A stretch of 64,000 nt of DNA, taken from the NCBI GenBank assembly GCA_044223995.1, contig JBGALE010000003.1, positions 682,001 through 746,000 on the forward strand, read 5' to 3'. Positions 43,146 to 51,446 of the stretch are shown in pieces. The position numbers and the translations under genes are program-made. The stretch is from JACMLD01 sp044223995. GTDB lineage: Bacteria > Bacteroidota > Bacteroidia > Chitinophagales > Chitinophagaceae. Positions within the stretch are counted from its first letter, which is position 1; each line of letters begins with the position of its first letter. The notes under the pieces are model-generated. The model saw only the letters and a program-made list of their open reading frames with translations. It searched no databases and was not told the DNA's origin.

Positions 43146-43365
43146 AAGGTGGGTTGTAAGTTATAAGTAATAAGTTGTAAGTAATAAGTTGTAAGTGGGA
43201 GGTGAAGGGCGAAAGGTAGAAGGTGGGTTGTAAGTTATAAGTAATAAGTTGTAAGTAATAAGTTTTAGGCTAAGGGTGAAAGGCAGAAGGTGGGTTGTAA
43301 GTTATAAGTAATAAGTTGTAAGTAATAGGTTTTAGGTTAAAGGCTAAGGGTGAAAGGTAGCGGTG
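43143..43365. repeat. Heptad repeat island 5 (three tandem ~70-bp units)
   Basis: Three copies of a composite unit begin with GGGTTGTAAGTTATAAG at 43151, 43225 and 43292 (periods 74 and 67 bp, differing by exactly one heptad). Each holds TAAGTNN heptads followed by purine-rich GGTAGAA/GGTGAAA-type heptads, as in island 2. The array begins at the stop codon of the monooxygenase gene. Confidence 0.92.
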
Positions 43366-43422
43366 CAGGTATCATGTACACGACAGTACAATTTGTACCA
43401 GGTATTCTCTCAGCGAATGCTA

Positions 43423-43461
43423 TAAAAAACCGCAGCGCTATCCCGTGGAACAACGCTGCGG
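43423..43461 (-). terminator. Terminator of the lipoprotein gene at 43491
   Basis: On the minus strand CCGCAGCG pairs perfectly with CGCTGCGG over a 16-nt loop and is followed by six T. It lies about 30 bp beyond the stop codon. Confidence 0.9.
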
Positions 43462-43490
43462 AGATAATTGTATATTTTAATGAAATGCTC

Positions 43491-44120
43491 CTATTTGGAT
43501 GCGAGTTCGGATAATTTCATGCCTTTGGCAGCACTGTGCAATAAATCAGCATCGTTGCTGCCATTGCTTTCAATTTTTATCATAAAGCGATCACCAGCGA
43601 TTACCTGTAGCTCACCACGCTGTTCCTTTTTATAAATTGTTTCATAGCCGGTTACTCCTTTTATACCCAGATCAGTTGATCCTTCTTTCTTGGTGTCATC
43701 TTCTGAAGCGAACCCCATTTTAAACATTGCTGTTGCCAAAGTAAATGCCTGGTAGGCGGCGGCATAATCCATAATCTCTACCCTGATTTCCTTATCACCG
43801 TTTTTATAGTGCTGTTCTGCCTGTGACCAGCTTCCCATGCCGGGCATATTCACCTGGCTGCCTTTTGGCTCACCATCTTTTGTATAACCGCTGATATCCG
43901 GAAGATAGGCTTCCAGGTCTTTATACGGCATGGCCAGTGTGTCGCCCTTCGCCTGTCTTTCCTTCCACTTACTGGAAGATTCATCGGTCTGTTCCTTTAC
44001 CTTATCAGCATATTCTTTCAAGTCCCCCAATGATTCAATGGGGCTGTCCTTTTTATTTTTACTCTTACAGGCTGTTGCAATCAAAGCGATGCACACGAGG
44101 GCCATCAATAACTTTTTCAT
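43491..44120 (-). CDS. Hypothetical lipoprotein
   Basis: 209 residues with a clear lipobox (VCIALIATACKSKNKKD). A Lys/Glu-rich helical stretch (LKEYADKVKEQTDESSSKWKER) is followed by a domain with VEIMDYAAAYQAFTLATAMFKMG and GVTGYETIYKKEQRGELQVIAGDRFMIKIES. This resembles a family of Bacteroidota envelope lipoproteins without known function. Monocistronic, with its own terminator. Confidence 0.75.
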   Translation of the reverse strand: MKKLLMALVCIALIATACKSKNKKDSPIESLGDLKEYADKVKEQTDESSSKWKERQAKGDTLAMPYKDLEAYLPDISGYTKDGEPKGSQVNMPGMGSWSQAEQHYKNGDKEIRVEIMDYAAAYQAFTLATAMFKMGFASEDDTKKEGSTDLGIKGVTGYETIYKKEQRGELQVIAGDRFMIKIESNGSNDADLLHSAAKGMKLSELASK

Positions 44121-44289
44121 GTGTTGTTTATTTGTTGGTTAAAGTGTTGAAATACCAGGATGTACTAACCAGGGGGCCTTTTGTGGATGTCGAAGCAGCT
44201 CCAAGGTACGCAGAAGCATTTTCACAGCAATACTACAAGTGGGTAATTTTTATTTCGTTCACGAGTTCCTCGCCTCTTATCGTGTCCTC

Positions 44290-44317
44290 AATTATTAATT
44301 CTTAATTATCAATTTGT
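44290..44317. repeat. Heptad repeat island 6 (AATTNTT units)
   Basis: Four 7-bp units (AATTATT, AATTCTT, AATTATC, AATTTGT) end 2 bp before the stop codon of mutS2 on the minus strand. Short, but with the same unit and phase as islands 1 and 3. Confidence 0.75.
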
Positions 44318-44319
44318 AT

Positions 44320-46440
44320 TTACTCCGGCAGAATTATTTTTTCCTTTACAGCAATCAGGTCTTCAATTGAAACAGTCATTGGCAGCAACCCGATTTTCAC
44401 CACGGCCTTTTTACCCCTTATCTCCAATACCTCTCCTACCTGGTGGTTCTTCTTCATCAACACTTTGGTACCGGGCTGGATGGCTGCGCCGGTTTCTTCA
44501 AATTTATTATTGATCTTCTTCTTTACTTTTTCTGTTGCCTGCTGCTGGTTTTGTTTGAACAGCAATGCCTGCAATTGTTTCATCAGTTCCTTTTTATCTT
44601 CATTACTCTCTGCCTTGCGCCAGTCAAATACCACCTGTTTCAGTTTGCGCTCCATATCTTTCAGGTAAACAATGCGCTCTTCCGATATTTTATTCTGGTG
44701 CCTGAGTAATTCCACCTGCTGGTTATGTTTTTCTTTATCCATCAGGTGCTCCATCTCCTTTTTCAGGCGTTCATTTTCCCGCATCAGTTTTTGCAGTTCC
44801 CTTTTTTCCTTTTCAATGTTTTGCAAATCCTGTTCGGTACGGTTCAGCAGTTTATCAAGACGGAAATGGTCTTCATCGACCAGTTGACGCGCGCGTTGTA
44901 TCAATCGTTTATCCAATCCAATTCTTTCAGCAATGGAAAATGTATAAGAGCTGCCGGGTTTACCAATGATTAATTTGAATAAAGGCATCAGGCTGCTTTC
45001 ATCAAAAGCCATAGCGCCGTTGATGATACCGGGTGTTTTATTGGCCATCACTTTCAGGTTGAGGTAGTGCGTGGTTACAATACCCATCGAATGTTTCTTG
45101 CACAATTCTTCCAGGATCACTTCTGCAAATGCGCCGCCGAGGTTGGGATCACTTCCGCTTCCGAGTTCATCGATAAAGAACAATGTTTTCCCATTGGCGT
45201 TTTCCATGAAATGTTTCATGTTTTTCAGGTGCGAACTGTAAGTACTCAAATCAAATTCGAGGCTTTGCGTATCGCCAATATGTATCATCAGTTGCTTGAA
45301 AATACCAAATTGTGAATCTGGATGTACCGGCACCAGCAGGCCACTCTGCAGCATGAGTTGCAGCAGCCCGACTGTTTTCAGCGTAACCGTTTTACCACCG
45401 GCATTAGGGCCCGATACCACCAGTATCCTGTTTTTTTCATCGAGCGTGATATGGGTAGGGATCGTCGGTTTCTGGTTTTTCAGATTATATAAATACAACA
45501 ACGGGTGATACGCCTGTACCAGGTGTACATGTGCTTTGTCGACCAGTAACGGGTAGTTTCCATTTACGTCAATGGCAAGTTTGGCCTTTGCATATATGAA
45601 ATCGAATTCTCCAAGTACATCACTGTAGGTTTTCAGCAGCGATGCATATACTGAAAGTTTTGCAGTCAGTTCGCGCAATATGCGGTACACTTCTTTCCTT
45701 TCTTCATTTTCCAGTGAGAATACTTCATTGTTTAATTCAATGGTCTCTTCCGGTTCAATGAATGATGTACGCCGGGTATCGCTTTCACCATGCAGTATAC
45801 CTTTTACCTGGCGTTTGTGTTCTGCATACAGGGCTATCACCCTCCTGCCATTTAAAAACGATTCTTCAATGTCCGCCACATAACCTGCTTTGTTCAGTTT
45901 GGATAAAATCTTATCAAACATCCGGCGCAGTTCATTGCGCTTGCGAAACAGGCTGACGCGGATGCGGCCTAATTCTTCACTGGCATTGTCCTTCACGGTT
46001 CCATTTTCGTCCAGTACATCATCAATGAGTGCGATGATGGCTTTTTCATAATAAGTATGTTCAATAACTTTTGCCAGTGCGGGGTAAGCGATCCTTCTTT
46101 CACTGTCAAACCAGCGGAATATATTACTCATATTCTCAGCCAGCCTGCGGATATCCATCAATTCTTCTCCATTCAGCACGGCGCCGGGAATGCCCAGCAA
46201 TTTCAATTGCCGGGAAAGGTTAAGAATATAGTCATTGGGGAAATACTGCCCGGATTGCAATACCAGTTTGAATTCATTGCTTTGCTGCAGTTCCAGTTCA
46301 ATGTATTCCTTCCGGGTATGAATGCGCAATGTCTCCGCCTTTGCACGGGCGTATTCCGTTTTGCAATGGGCCGACAGCAATACCTTTACCTTTTCAAATT
46401 CAAGCTGCACCAGCGCAGAATCAGGGAAAAAATTAATCAT
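44320..46440 (-). CDS. MutS2-like ATPase lacking the Smr nuclease domain
   Basis: 706 residues of the MutS2 family: N-terminal helical core, clamp region (GRRVIALYAEHKRQVKGILHGES, SFIEPEETIELNNE), ABC-type ATPase with Walker A SGPNAGGKTVTLKT, Walker B LFFIDELGSGSDP, and TTHYLNLK. A long coiled coil (QNIEKEKRELQKLMRENERL) and a KOW-like C-terminal segment (PGTKVLMKKNHQVGEVLEIRGKKAVVKIG) follow. Full MutS2 ends in an Smr domain with an LDLRG motif; none is present here or in the downstream DNA. MutS2 suppresses homologous recombination or rescues collided ribosomes in other phyla. Confidence 0.9.
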   Translation of the reverse strand: MINFFPDSALVQLEFEKVKVLLSAHCKTEYARAKAETLRIHTRKEYIELELQQSNEFKLVLQSGQYFPNDYILNLSRQLKLLGIPGAVLNGEELMDIRRLAENMSNIFRWFDSERRIAYPALAKVIEHTYYEKAIIALIDDVLDENGTVKDNASEELGRIRVSLFRKRNELRRMFDKILSKLNKAGYVADIEESFLNGRRVIALYAEHKRQVKGILHGESDTRRTSFIEPEETIELNNEVFSLENEERKEVYRILRELTAKLSVYASLLKTYSDVLGEFDFIYAKAKLAIDVNGNYPLLVDKAHVHLVQAYHPLLYLYNLKNQKPTIPTHITLDEKNRILVVSGPNAGGKTVTLKTVGLLQLMLQSGLLVPVHPDSQFGIFKQLMIHIGDTQSLEFDLSTYSSHLKNMKHFMENANGKTLFFIDELGSGSDPNLGGAFAEVILEELCKKHSMGIVTTHYLNLKVMANKTPGIINGAMAFDESSLMPLFKLIIGKPGSSYTFSIAERIGLDKRLIQRARQLVDEDHFRLDKLLNRTEQDLQNIEKEKRELQKLMRENERLKKEMEHLMDKEKHNQQVELLRHQNKISEERIVYLKDMERKLKQVVFDWRKAESNEDKKELMKQLQALLFKQNQQQATEKVKKKINNKFEETGAAIQPGTKVLMKKNHQVGEVLEIRGKKAVVKIGLLPMTVSIEDLIAVKEKIILPE

Positions 46441-46444
46441 ACTT

Positions 46445-46760
<316 letters not shown>

Positions 46761-46765
<5 letters not shown>

Positions 46766-47228
46766 TCTCCTTCACCTGCAATTCATCCCAGGGTGTGGTG
46801 CCATCTTTTTCGCGGGTAAACTGGTATTTGTCAGTAGAACCGATAACAATTTCCCCTGTTGTATAAATGGTACAGCCGTCCATTAAATGTCCCCCGATGG
46901 TTTTGCCCGTACTGTCGCTGATGCTGATATGCAAATGCGATCCATTGGTGCTGACGGTGCCCACCAGGCTCACGATTTCGAAGTGACCTTCGCCACTGGC
47001 GCTGTCGGGCTGGTTGGCAAAACGGATATTGTACCTGGCCAGGCTACCTACGCAGGCAGCTATCCAGCCTGCTTCAATATGGTTGTCTGCTACCACCTGT
47101 GCAATGCCTTTTTTAAGGTCTTCGCCCGGCTTTAGCCGGAATGCGTATATATTATCCTTCATTGTTGTATGATTGGAGCAGCCGTGTATCAACAGGCTGG
47201 TTGTTAACAAAACCTTGTACCATTGCAT
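46761..47228 (-). CDS. Exported PPC/DUF296 domain protein
   Basis: 155 residues from the ATG of MQWYKVLLTTSLLIHGC, a hydrophobic signal with a lipobox-like Cys. The rest is a PPC (DUF296) domain: NIYAFRLKPGEDLKKGIAQV, AGWIAACVGSLARYNIRFA, HFEIVSLVGTVSTNGSHLHIS, and GGHLMDGCTIYTTGEIVI. PPC domains form trimers. In plants they sit next to AT-hooks, and in bacteria their role is unclear. A signal sequence makes the frequent 'DNA-binding' label doubtful here. Divergent from msrA. Confidence 0.8.
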
Positions 47229-47399
47229 AGAACCACCGTTTTCAACTTTCCGTAAATGAAATTGTTGTTTAAAGATAAGCCGCTTTGTTACTAATTTCAC
47301 AAAAAGACGTGTATGTCAGGCAGCTTACTAACCGGGCTGTTCGTGTGAAGGTAAATTGCACGAAATTTGGAATCCTGGTAAAAATAAAAAAGAAGTTGT

Positions 47400-48080
47400 A
47401 TGAAGTTGCTGTTGGTAATTATGAATTCAGTCATGGGCCTTTTTACACTGGCCGCATGCGATAACAATGAAAATTCAACGAAGACTATGAACAGTTTAAC
47501 CAATGCCGCTATTACTTCCGGCAAAATTGATAGTAATATAAAAACCGATACTGCCACTTTTGGTACGGGTTGTTTCTGGTGTACGGAAGCGCTGTTTCAG
47601 CAATTGGAAGGTGTGTTGAAAGTAACCAGTGGGTATAGTGGCGGTCACGTAGCCAATCCTACTTACGAGCAGGTTTGTGAAAAAACAACCGGTCATGCAG
47701 AGGTATGCCAGGTGGTATATGATCCTTCCAAGATATCTTACGATGAATTGCTGGAAGTTTTCTGGCAAACACATGACCCCACCACGCTGAACCGCCAGGG
47801 AAATGATGTTGGCCCCCAATACCGCAGCGTTATCTTTTATCACAACGAAGAACAGCACAAGAAAGCGGAACATTATAAGGCCGAACTGGATAAGAGTGGC
47901 GCATTCAATAACCCGATTGTAACGGCCATCGAACCGTACAAAAACTTTTATTCAGCGGAAAAATATCACCAGGATTACTACAACAACAATGGATCACAAC
48001 CCTATTGTTATTATGTCATCCGGCCAAAAGTGGAGAAATTTCAGAAAGTATTTAAGAATAAGTTGCGTCATAACAACTAA
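47400..48080 (+). CDS. msrA: Peptide-methionine (S)-S-oxide reductase, lipoprotein form
   Basis: 226 residues. Lipoprotein signal MGLFTLAAC with the lipobox Cys at 20, a ~30-residue linker, then the MsrA domain with the catalytic Cys58 in GTGCFWCTEALF, SGYSGGHVANPTYEQVC, GHAEVCQVVYDP and DVGPQYRSVIFYHNEEQ. It repairs oxidised methionine in proteins; the signal indicates an extracytoplasmic place of action. A terminator with a 12-bp stem follows. Confidence 0.94.
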   Translation: MKLLLVIMNSVMGLFTLAACDNNENSTKTMNSLTNAAITSGKIDSNIKTDTATFGTGCFWCTEALFQQLEGVLKVTSGYSGGHVANPTYEQVCEKTTGHAEVCQVVYDPSKISYDELLEVFWQTHDPTTLNRQGNDVGPQYRSVIFYHNEEQHKKAEHYKAELDKSGAFNNPIVTAIEPYKNFYSAEKYHQDYYNNNGSQPYCYYVIRPKVEKFQKVFKNKLRHNN

Positions 48081-48105
48081 ATGATTTTTTCGGTTTGCAC
48101 TTTGT

Positions 48106-48136
48106 AAAAGCATTGCCCTGTGGGTGATGCTTTTTA
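48106..48136 (+). terminator. Terminator of msrA
   Basis: AAAGCATTGCCC pairs with GGGTGATGCTTT (12 bp, two G-T pairs) across the loop TGT, followed by a T-rich run. It lies 26 bp after the msrA stop. Confidence 0.88.
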
Positions 48137-48296
48137 TTTGAAAGGTGCCCAAAAGACGGTATGCAAAGCCTATAAACAATTTCCATGATAATAAAAAAAA
48201 CATACTGAAAAATTTACTAAAAAACCGCTGCAGGCGGGGATTTATAATAGTTGTAAAAGGCGGGCAACATCGTTTCATTTGTTTTCAAAATTCCTT

Positions 48297-48304
48297 TACT
48301 TTCG
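48297..48304 (+). promoter_or_regulatory. Candidate -7 promoter box of the bifunctional nuclease gene
   Basis: TACTTTCG lies 9 bp upstream of the ATG at 48314, with a TTTG at 48278-48281 that could act as the -33 element at shorter than usual spacing. The transcript would have an almost absent 5' leader. Confidence 0.45.
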
Positions 48305-48313
48305 TGTATTATT

Positions 48314-48907
48314 ATGAAACGTATAGAACTGGAAATAGTGGCCTTATCGCACAGTATCACGCAAACCCATTCGTATGCTGTAGTGCTTGGTGAAATCAAC
48401 GGGTTGCGCCGCCTGCCTATCGTCATCGGGGGTTTTGAAGCGCAGGCTATTGCCGTTGCGCTCGAAAAAATGCAGCCCAGCCGCCCGCTCACGCACGATT
48501 TGATGAAGAATTTTATGCATGCTTTTGGGGTCGATCTAACGGAAATCATCATCAGCGATTTGCAGGAAGGTATTTTTTACAGCAAACTGGTATGTGTAAG
48601 TGAAAATGATACGGTTGAAATAGACTCCCGCACGTCCGATGCACTGGCACTGGCCGTTCGTTTCGGATGCCCCATTTATACCTACGAACACATCCTTGAG
48701 AGCGCCGGCATTTTAATGGAAGATACCGGTAAAAAGAAAAAAGGAGAAGTGCAGACAAAAACTACGGAACATGTCGGGCAGCAGGATGATTTGAAATCCC
48801 TGAACCTCGAGGAACTGAATACCCTCCTGGGTGAGGTGCTTGAACAGGAAGATTATCTCCGCGCCATTGCTATCCGCGACGAAATCAACAGCCGTAAAGG
48901 CAAATAA
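48314..48907 (+). CDS. Bifunctional nuclease (BFN/DUF151) with C-terminal UVR motif
   Basis: 197 residues. The BFN domain at about 1-135 carries LPIVIGGFEAQAIAVALE, RPLTHDLMKNFMHAFGVDLTEIII and RTSDALALAVRFGCPIY. A linker leads to a UvrB/UvrC (UVR) motif at about 160-195 (LNLEELNTLLGEVLEQEDYLRAIAIRDEI). This domain pairing is common in Bacteroidota; homologues have nuclease activity or affect DNA repair. A promoter box lies just upstream. ispE follows after 60 bp with its own box. Confidence 0.88.
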   Translation: MKRIELEIVALSHSITQTHSYAVVLGEINGLRRLPIVIGGFEAQAIAVALEKMQPSRPLTHDLMKNFMHAFGVDLTEIIISDLQEGIFYSKLVCVSENDTVEIDSRTSDALALAVRFGCPIYTYEHILESAGILMEDTGKKKKGEVQTKTTEHVGQQDDLKSLNLEELNTLLGEVLEQEDYLRAIAIRDEINSRKGK

Positions 48908-48941
48908 CCTGGCTGTTTTTTATCAATACTGTACATTCACC

Positions 48942-48949
48942 TACTTTCG
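48942..48949 (+). promoter_or_regulatory. Candidate -7 promoter box of ispE
   Basis: TACTTTCG at 48942-48949 is identical to the box in front of the BFN gene and lies 18 bp before the ispE GTG start. It supports the GTG over any upstream start, since it would precede the coding region. Confidence 0.5.
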
Positions 48950-48967
48950 TAGAAATTTCCTCCCGGC

Positions 48968-49807
48968 GTGATTGTATTTCCCAATTGCAAAATAAATATT
49001 GGTTTGCGCGTCGTGCAGAAACGCAGCGACGGTTTTCATGATATCGAAACTTTCTTTTACCCTGTACCGTTAAAAGATGCGCTGGAAGTTGTTCATACAT
49101 CACCCGATCAGCCGGGCACAGCACCTGATTTATATGTCCATGGCTTAAAAATTAACGGCAGTCCTTCCGATAATCTTTGTGTACAGGCATGGGTCCTCTT
49201 GAAGAAAGATTATCCTTCACTACCCCCTGTTGACATTCATTTACTGAAAAACATTCCCATGGGGGCAGGTCTTGGTGGTGGTTCGGCAGATGGCGCCTGG
49301 ATGCTGCAATTGCTGAACAACAAATTTCACCTGGGGCTCTCCTCAGTATCCCTATCCGAATACGCTTTGAAGCTGGGTAGTGATTGTCCATTCTTTTTGC
49401 TGAACCAACCCGCTATTGGCAGGGGGCGCGGAGAGATACTCGAACAAATTCCCGTTTCTCTTTCTGGCTATCAATTGGCACTTGTGTTACCCGGTATCCA
49501 TGTCAATACCGGGTGGGCCTTTTCGCGGGTGCATACTGATGTCAAAAAAGTCAATAAACTGCCCCCTTTGGTTGCCTGCGTCCAACAACCTGTTTCCACC
49601 TGGCGGGAGTGTATTTTCAACGATTTTGAGCAACCTGTTTTTGCAGCACATCCTGAACTGGCGGTTTACAAAAATTTATTATACCAGCAGGGCGCTGTAT
49701 ATGCAGCGATGAGCGGCAGTGGTAGTACACTCTATGGTTTGTTTGAAAAAAACAAGGCTATTTCCCTTAACATACCTGTGACAGTACAGGTGCTGAATTT
49801 GCCCTAG
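48968..49807 (+). CDS. ispE: 4-diphosphocytidyl-2-C-methyl-D-erythritol kinase
   Basis: A 279-residue GHMP kinase. The N-terminus CKINIGLRVVQKRSDGFHDIET is the IspE signature, followed by the ATP loop PMGAGLGGGSADGAWML and the C-terminal AAMSGSGSTLYGLF. It phosphorylates CDP-methylerythritol in the MEP isoprenoid pathway. The start is GTG (GTG ATT GTA TTT); no ATG is available that would keep the conserved N-terminus. Confidence 0.95.
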   Translation: MIVFPNCKINIGLRVVQKRSDGFHDIETFFYPVPLKDALEVVHTSPDQPGTAPDLYVHGLKINGSPSDNLCVQAWVLLKKDYPSLPPVDIHLLKNIPMGAGLGGGSADGAWMLQLLNNKFHLGLSSVSLSEYALKLGSDCPFFLLNQPAIGRGRGEILEQIPVSLSGYQLALVLPGIHVNTGWAFSRVHTDVKKVNKLPPLVACVQQPVSTWRECIFNDFEQPVFAAHPELAVYKNLLYQQGAVYAAMSGSGSTLYGLFEKNKAISLNIPVTVQVLNLP

Positions 49808-49863
49808 AAATTACTAGATTTGATCAGCGGAAATTAAACCTTCAATGTAAAACAGCCTCGCCT

Positions 49864-50682
49864 ATGGGAGCTTCGGGATTCGTTAGCCTGTTCATCATCA
49901 TTACCACCTGTTTCCTGTCGTACAAGGGATTTAAACGTGCAGACTTCTTTGCAAAGTTTGAATTTGAAGTGGAGAAAATTTTATTGTACCGGGATTATAA
50001 GCGCCTCCTCACTTCTGCCATACTGCATGTAAACTGGCAACACCTCATCTTCAACATGATTGCCTTGTTTTTTTTCAGTTTTCAGTTGGAGGGATTTTTT
50101 GGCCCTGCTAAATTTCTTCTTTTATATATCGTAAGCGCGTTAGGTGGTAATTTGCTGGCACTGTACATACACCGTCACAATGCCGCGTTCAGTTCTGTGG
50201 GTGCATCCGGCGCTATTAATGGCGTTATATTCGCGTCCATCGCCATAAATCCTTACTTGAGTATTTTCTTTTTGCCGGGATGGCTGTTTGGTTTGATTTA
50301 TATTTTGTATTCTGTATACGGCATCCGTTCGCAAAACAGTAATATCGGTCACGAAGCACACCTCGGTGGCGCGTTAACCGGTTTGTTGCTGGCTTTGATA
50401 CTTTATCCAGGTGCATTGGTACAAAATACTGTTCCCGTTGTTCTGTTGCTTGTACCTACCATTGCATTTATGTTTATCATCGTAAAAAAGCCGGGCCTGT
50501 TAATGGTGGACAATTACTGGTTTAACCATAATTATAATTACACCGTCGACGATCGGTTCAACATGCAAAAAAGAAACACACAGCAGGAAGTAGATCGTAT
50601 ACTGGATAAAATACACCAAAAAGGCATCAACAGCCTTTCCAAAAAAGAAAAGGAAATGCTGGAAGATTACTCAAAAAAATAG
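49864..50682 (+). CDS. Rhomboid family intramembrane serine protease
   Basis: 272 residues with about six TM spans. HVNWQHLIFNMIALFFF carries the conserved His and Asn of L1/TM2, the catalytic Ser is in SSVGASGAINGVIF, and the catalytic His in GHEAHLGGALTG. The cytosolic C-terminal tail (VDRILDKIHQKGINSLSKKEKEMLEDYSKK) is a separate helical motif found on Bacteroidota rhomboids. It cleaves membrane proteins within or near the bilayer; substrates unknown. Confidence 0.92.
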   Translation: MGASGFVSLFIIITTCFLSYKGFKRADFFAKFEFEVEKILLYRDYKRLLTSAILHVNWQHLIFNMIALFFFSFQLEGFFGPAKFLLLYIVSALGGNLLALYIHRHNAAFSSVGASGAINGVIFASIAINPYLSIFFLPGWLFGLIYILYSVYGIRSQNSNIGHEAHLGGALTGLLLALILYPGALVQNTVPVVLLLVPTIAFMFIIVKKPGLLMVDNYWFNHNYNYTVDDRFNMQKRNTQQEVDRILDKIHQKGINSLSKKEKEMLEDYSKK

Positions 50683-50689
50683 ACAGGTA

Positions 50690-51178
50690 TTATTTTTCCA
50701 GTTCTTTCAGCAGGCCCTGTAAATCCAGTGATTCAGTTCCCATCATCAGGTTGCCCTTGTTATCAACCGGCCATTGCTCTTTTGGTTTGTCCCAGTACAA
50801 TTCAACACCATTGTCATCCGGATCATTTAAATACAATGCTTCCGATACACCATGATCTGATGCACCCGTCATCGGGTATTCCGCGTCAATCAATCGTTTG
50901 AATACAACCGCCAGGTCTTTACGGCTGGGATATAAAATGGCAGTATGAAACAAGCCCGCTGTATTGACCGGCGCCGGTGGTGCATTTTTGCTGTACCATG
51001 TGTTGAGCCCGATATGGTGGTGATAACCACCAGCGGAAATAAATACAGCACCGCTGCCATACCATTGCGTAACGCTGAAGCCCAGTAAATCGCGGTAAAA
51101 TTTTAATGACCGTTCGATGTCTGCTACTTTCAGGTGAACATGTCCTATCCGCGTGTTGGCCGGAACTGTATAATCCAT
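50690..51178 (-). CDS. Glyoxalase/bleomycin resistance (VOC) protein
   Basis: A 162-residue VOC-superfamily protein: IGHVHLKVADIERSLKFYRDLLGFSV, then the metal-ligand strand GGYHHHIGLNTW, and the second module with LFHTAILYPSRKDLAVVFKRL and DDNGVELYWDKP. The first half resembles catechol 2,3-dioxygenase-like VOC proteins (YqjT/CatE type). His in IGHVHL, His in YHHHIG and Glu in VELYW could bind the metal. Substrate not inferable. Ends 8 bp from the convergent rhomboid gene. Confidence 0.88.
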   Translation of the reverse strand: MDYTVPANTRIGHVHLKVADIERSLKFYRDLLGFSVTQWYGSGAVFISAGGYHHHIGLNTWYSKNAPPAPVNTAGLFHTAILYPSRKDLAVVFKRLIDAEYPMTGASDHGVSEALYLNDPDDNGVELYWDKPKEQWPVDNKGNLMMGTESLDLQGLLKELEK

Positions 51179-51299
51179 ATTAAAAGTAATTGAAACACAA
51201 AGATACCAACTTATGGCAGGCCTTGCTTATACCTGCGGCAGCAGGGTATTTGAAAGAAATCCTTTTCCCGTTGCCGTAATTTTTTTATCTTGCAGCATT

Positions 51300-51402
51300 A
51301 TGACAAACAGGTATCTCCCGCAGTTCCTGGTTCTTAACTTAGATTTCCTCAACCATCGAGGAGCATAATCATGGCGTCCCGCAATAGCCGGGACTGTTTT
51401 TC
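51300..51402 (+). promoter_or_regulatory. Leader with short ORF and hairpin terminator upstream of rocD
   Basis: A 22-codon ORF (51300-51368) is followed 7 bp later by the stem GTCCCG / CGGGAC (51376-51394, 7-nt loop) and a TGTTTTT tract. No plus-strand gene precedes it that the terminator could serve, so the arrangement looks like an attenuator, or the end of a small RNA, in front of rocD (ATG 51447). A further ATG at 51371 opens a second frame that overlaps the rocD start. Confidence 0.45.
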
Positions 51403-51446
51403 TATTTGTCAGTTTCCCATTTTTATTCACCCTCATTCGCAAGATT

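Noticed and set aside
49803..49818. CTAG-AAATTA-CTAG palindrome near the ispE stop as a fifth sulfur operator
   Set aside because: Lacks the AGTCTA/TAGACT arms and CTAC/GTAG core, overlaps the ispE stop codon, and its neighbours are not sulfur genes.
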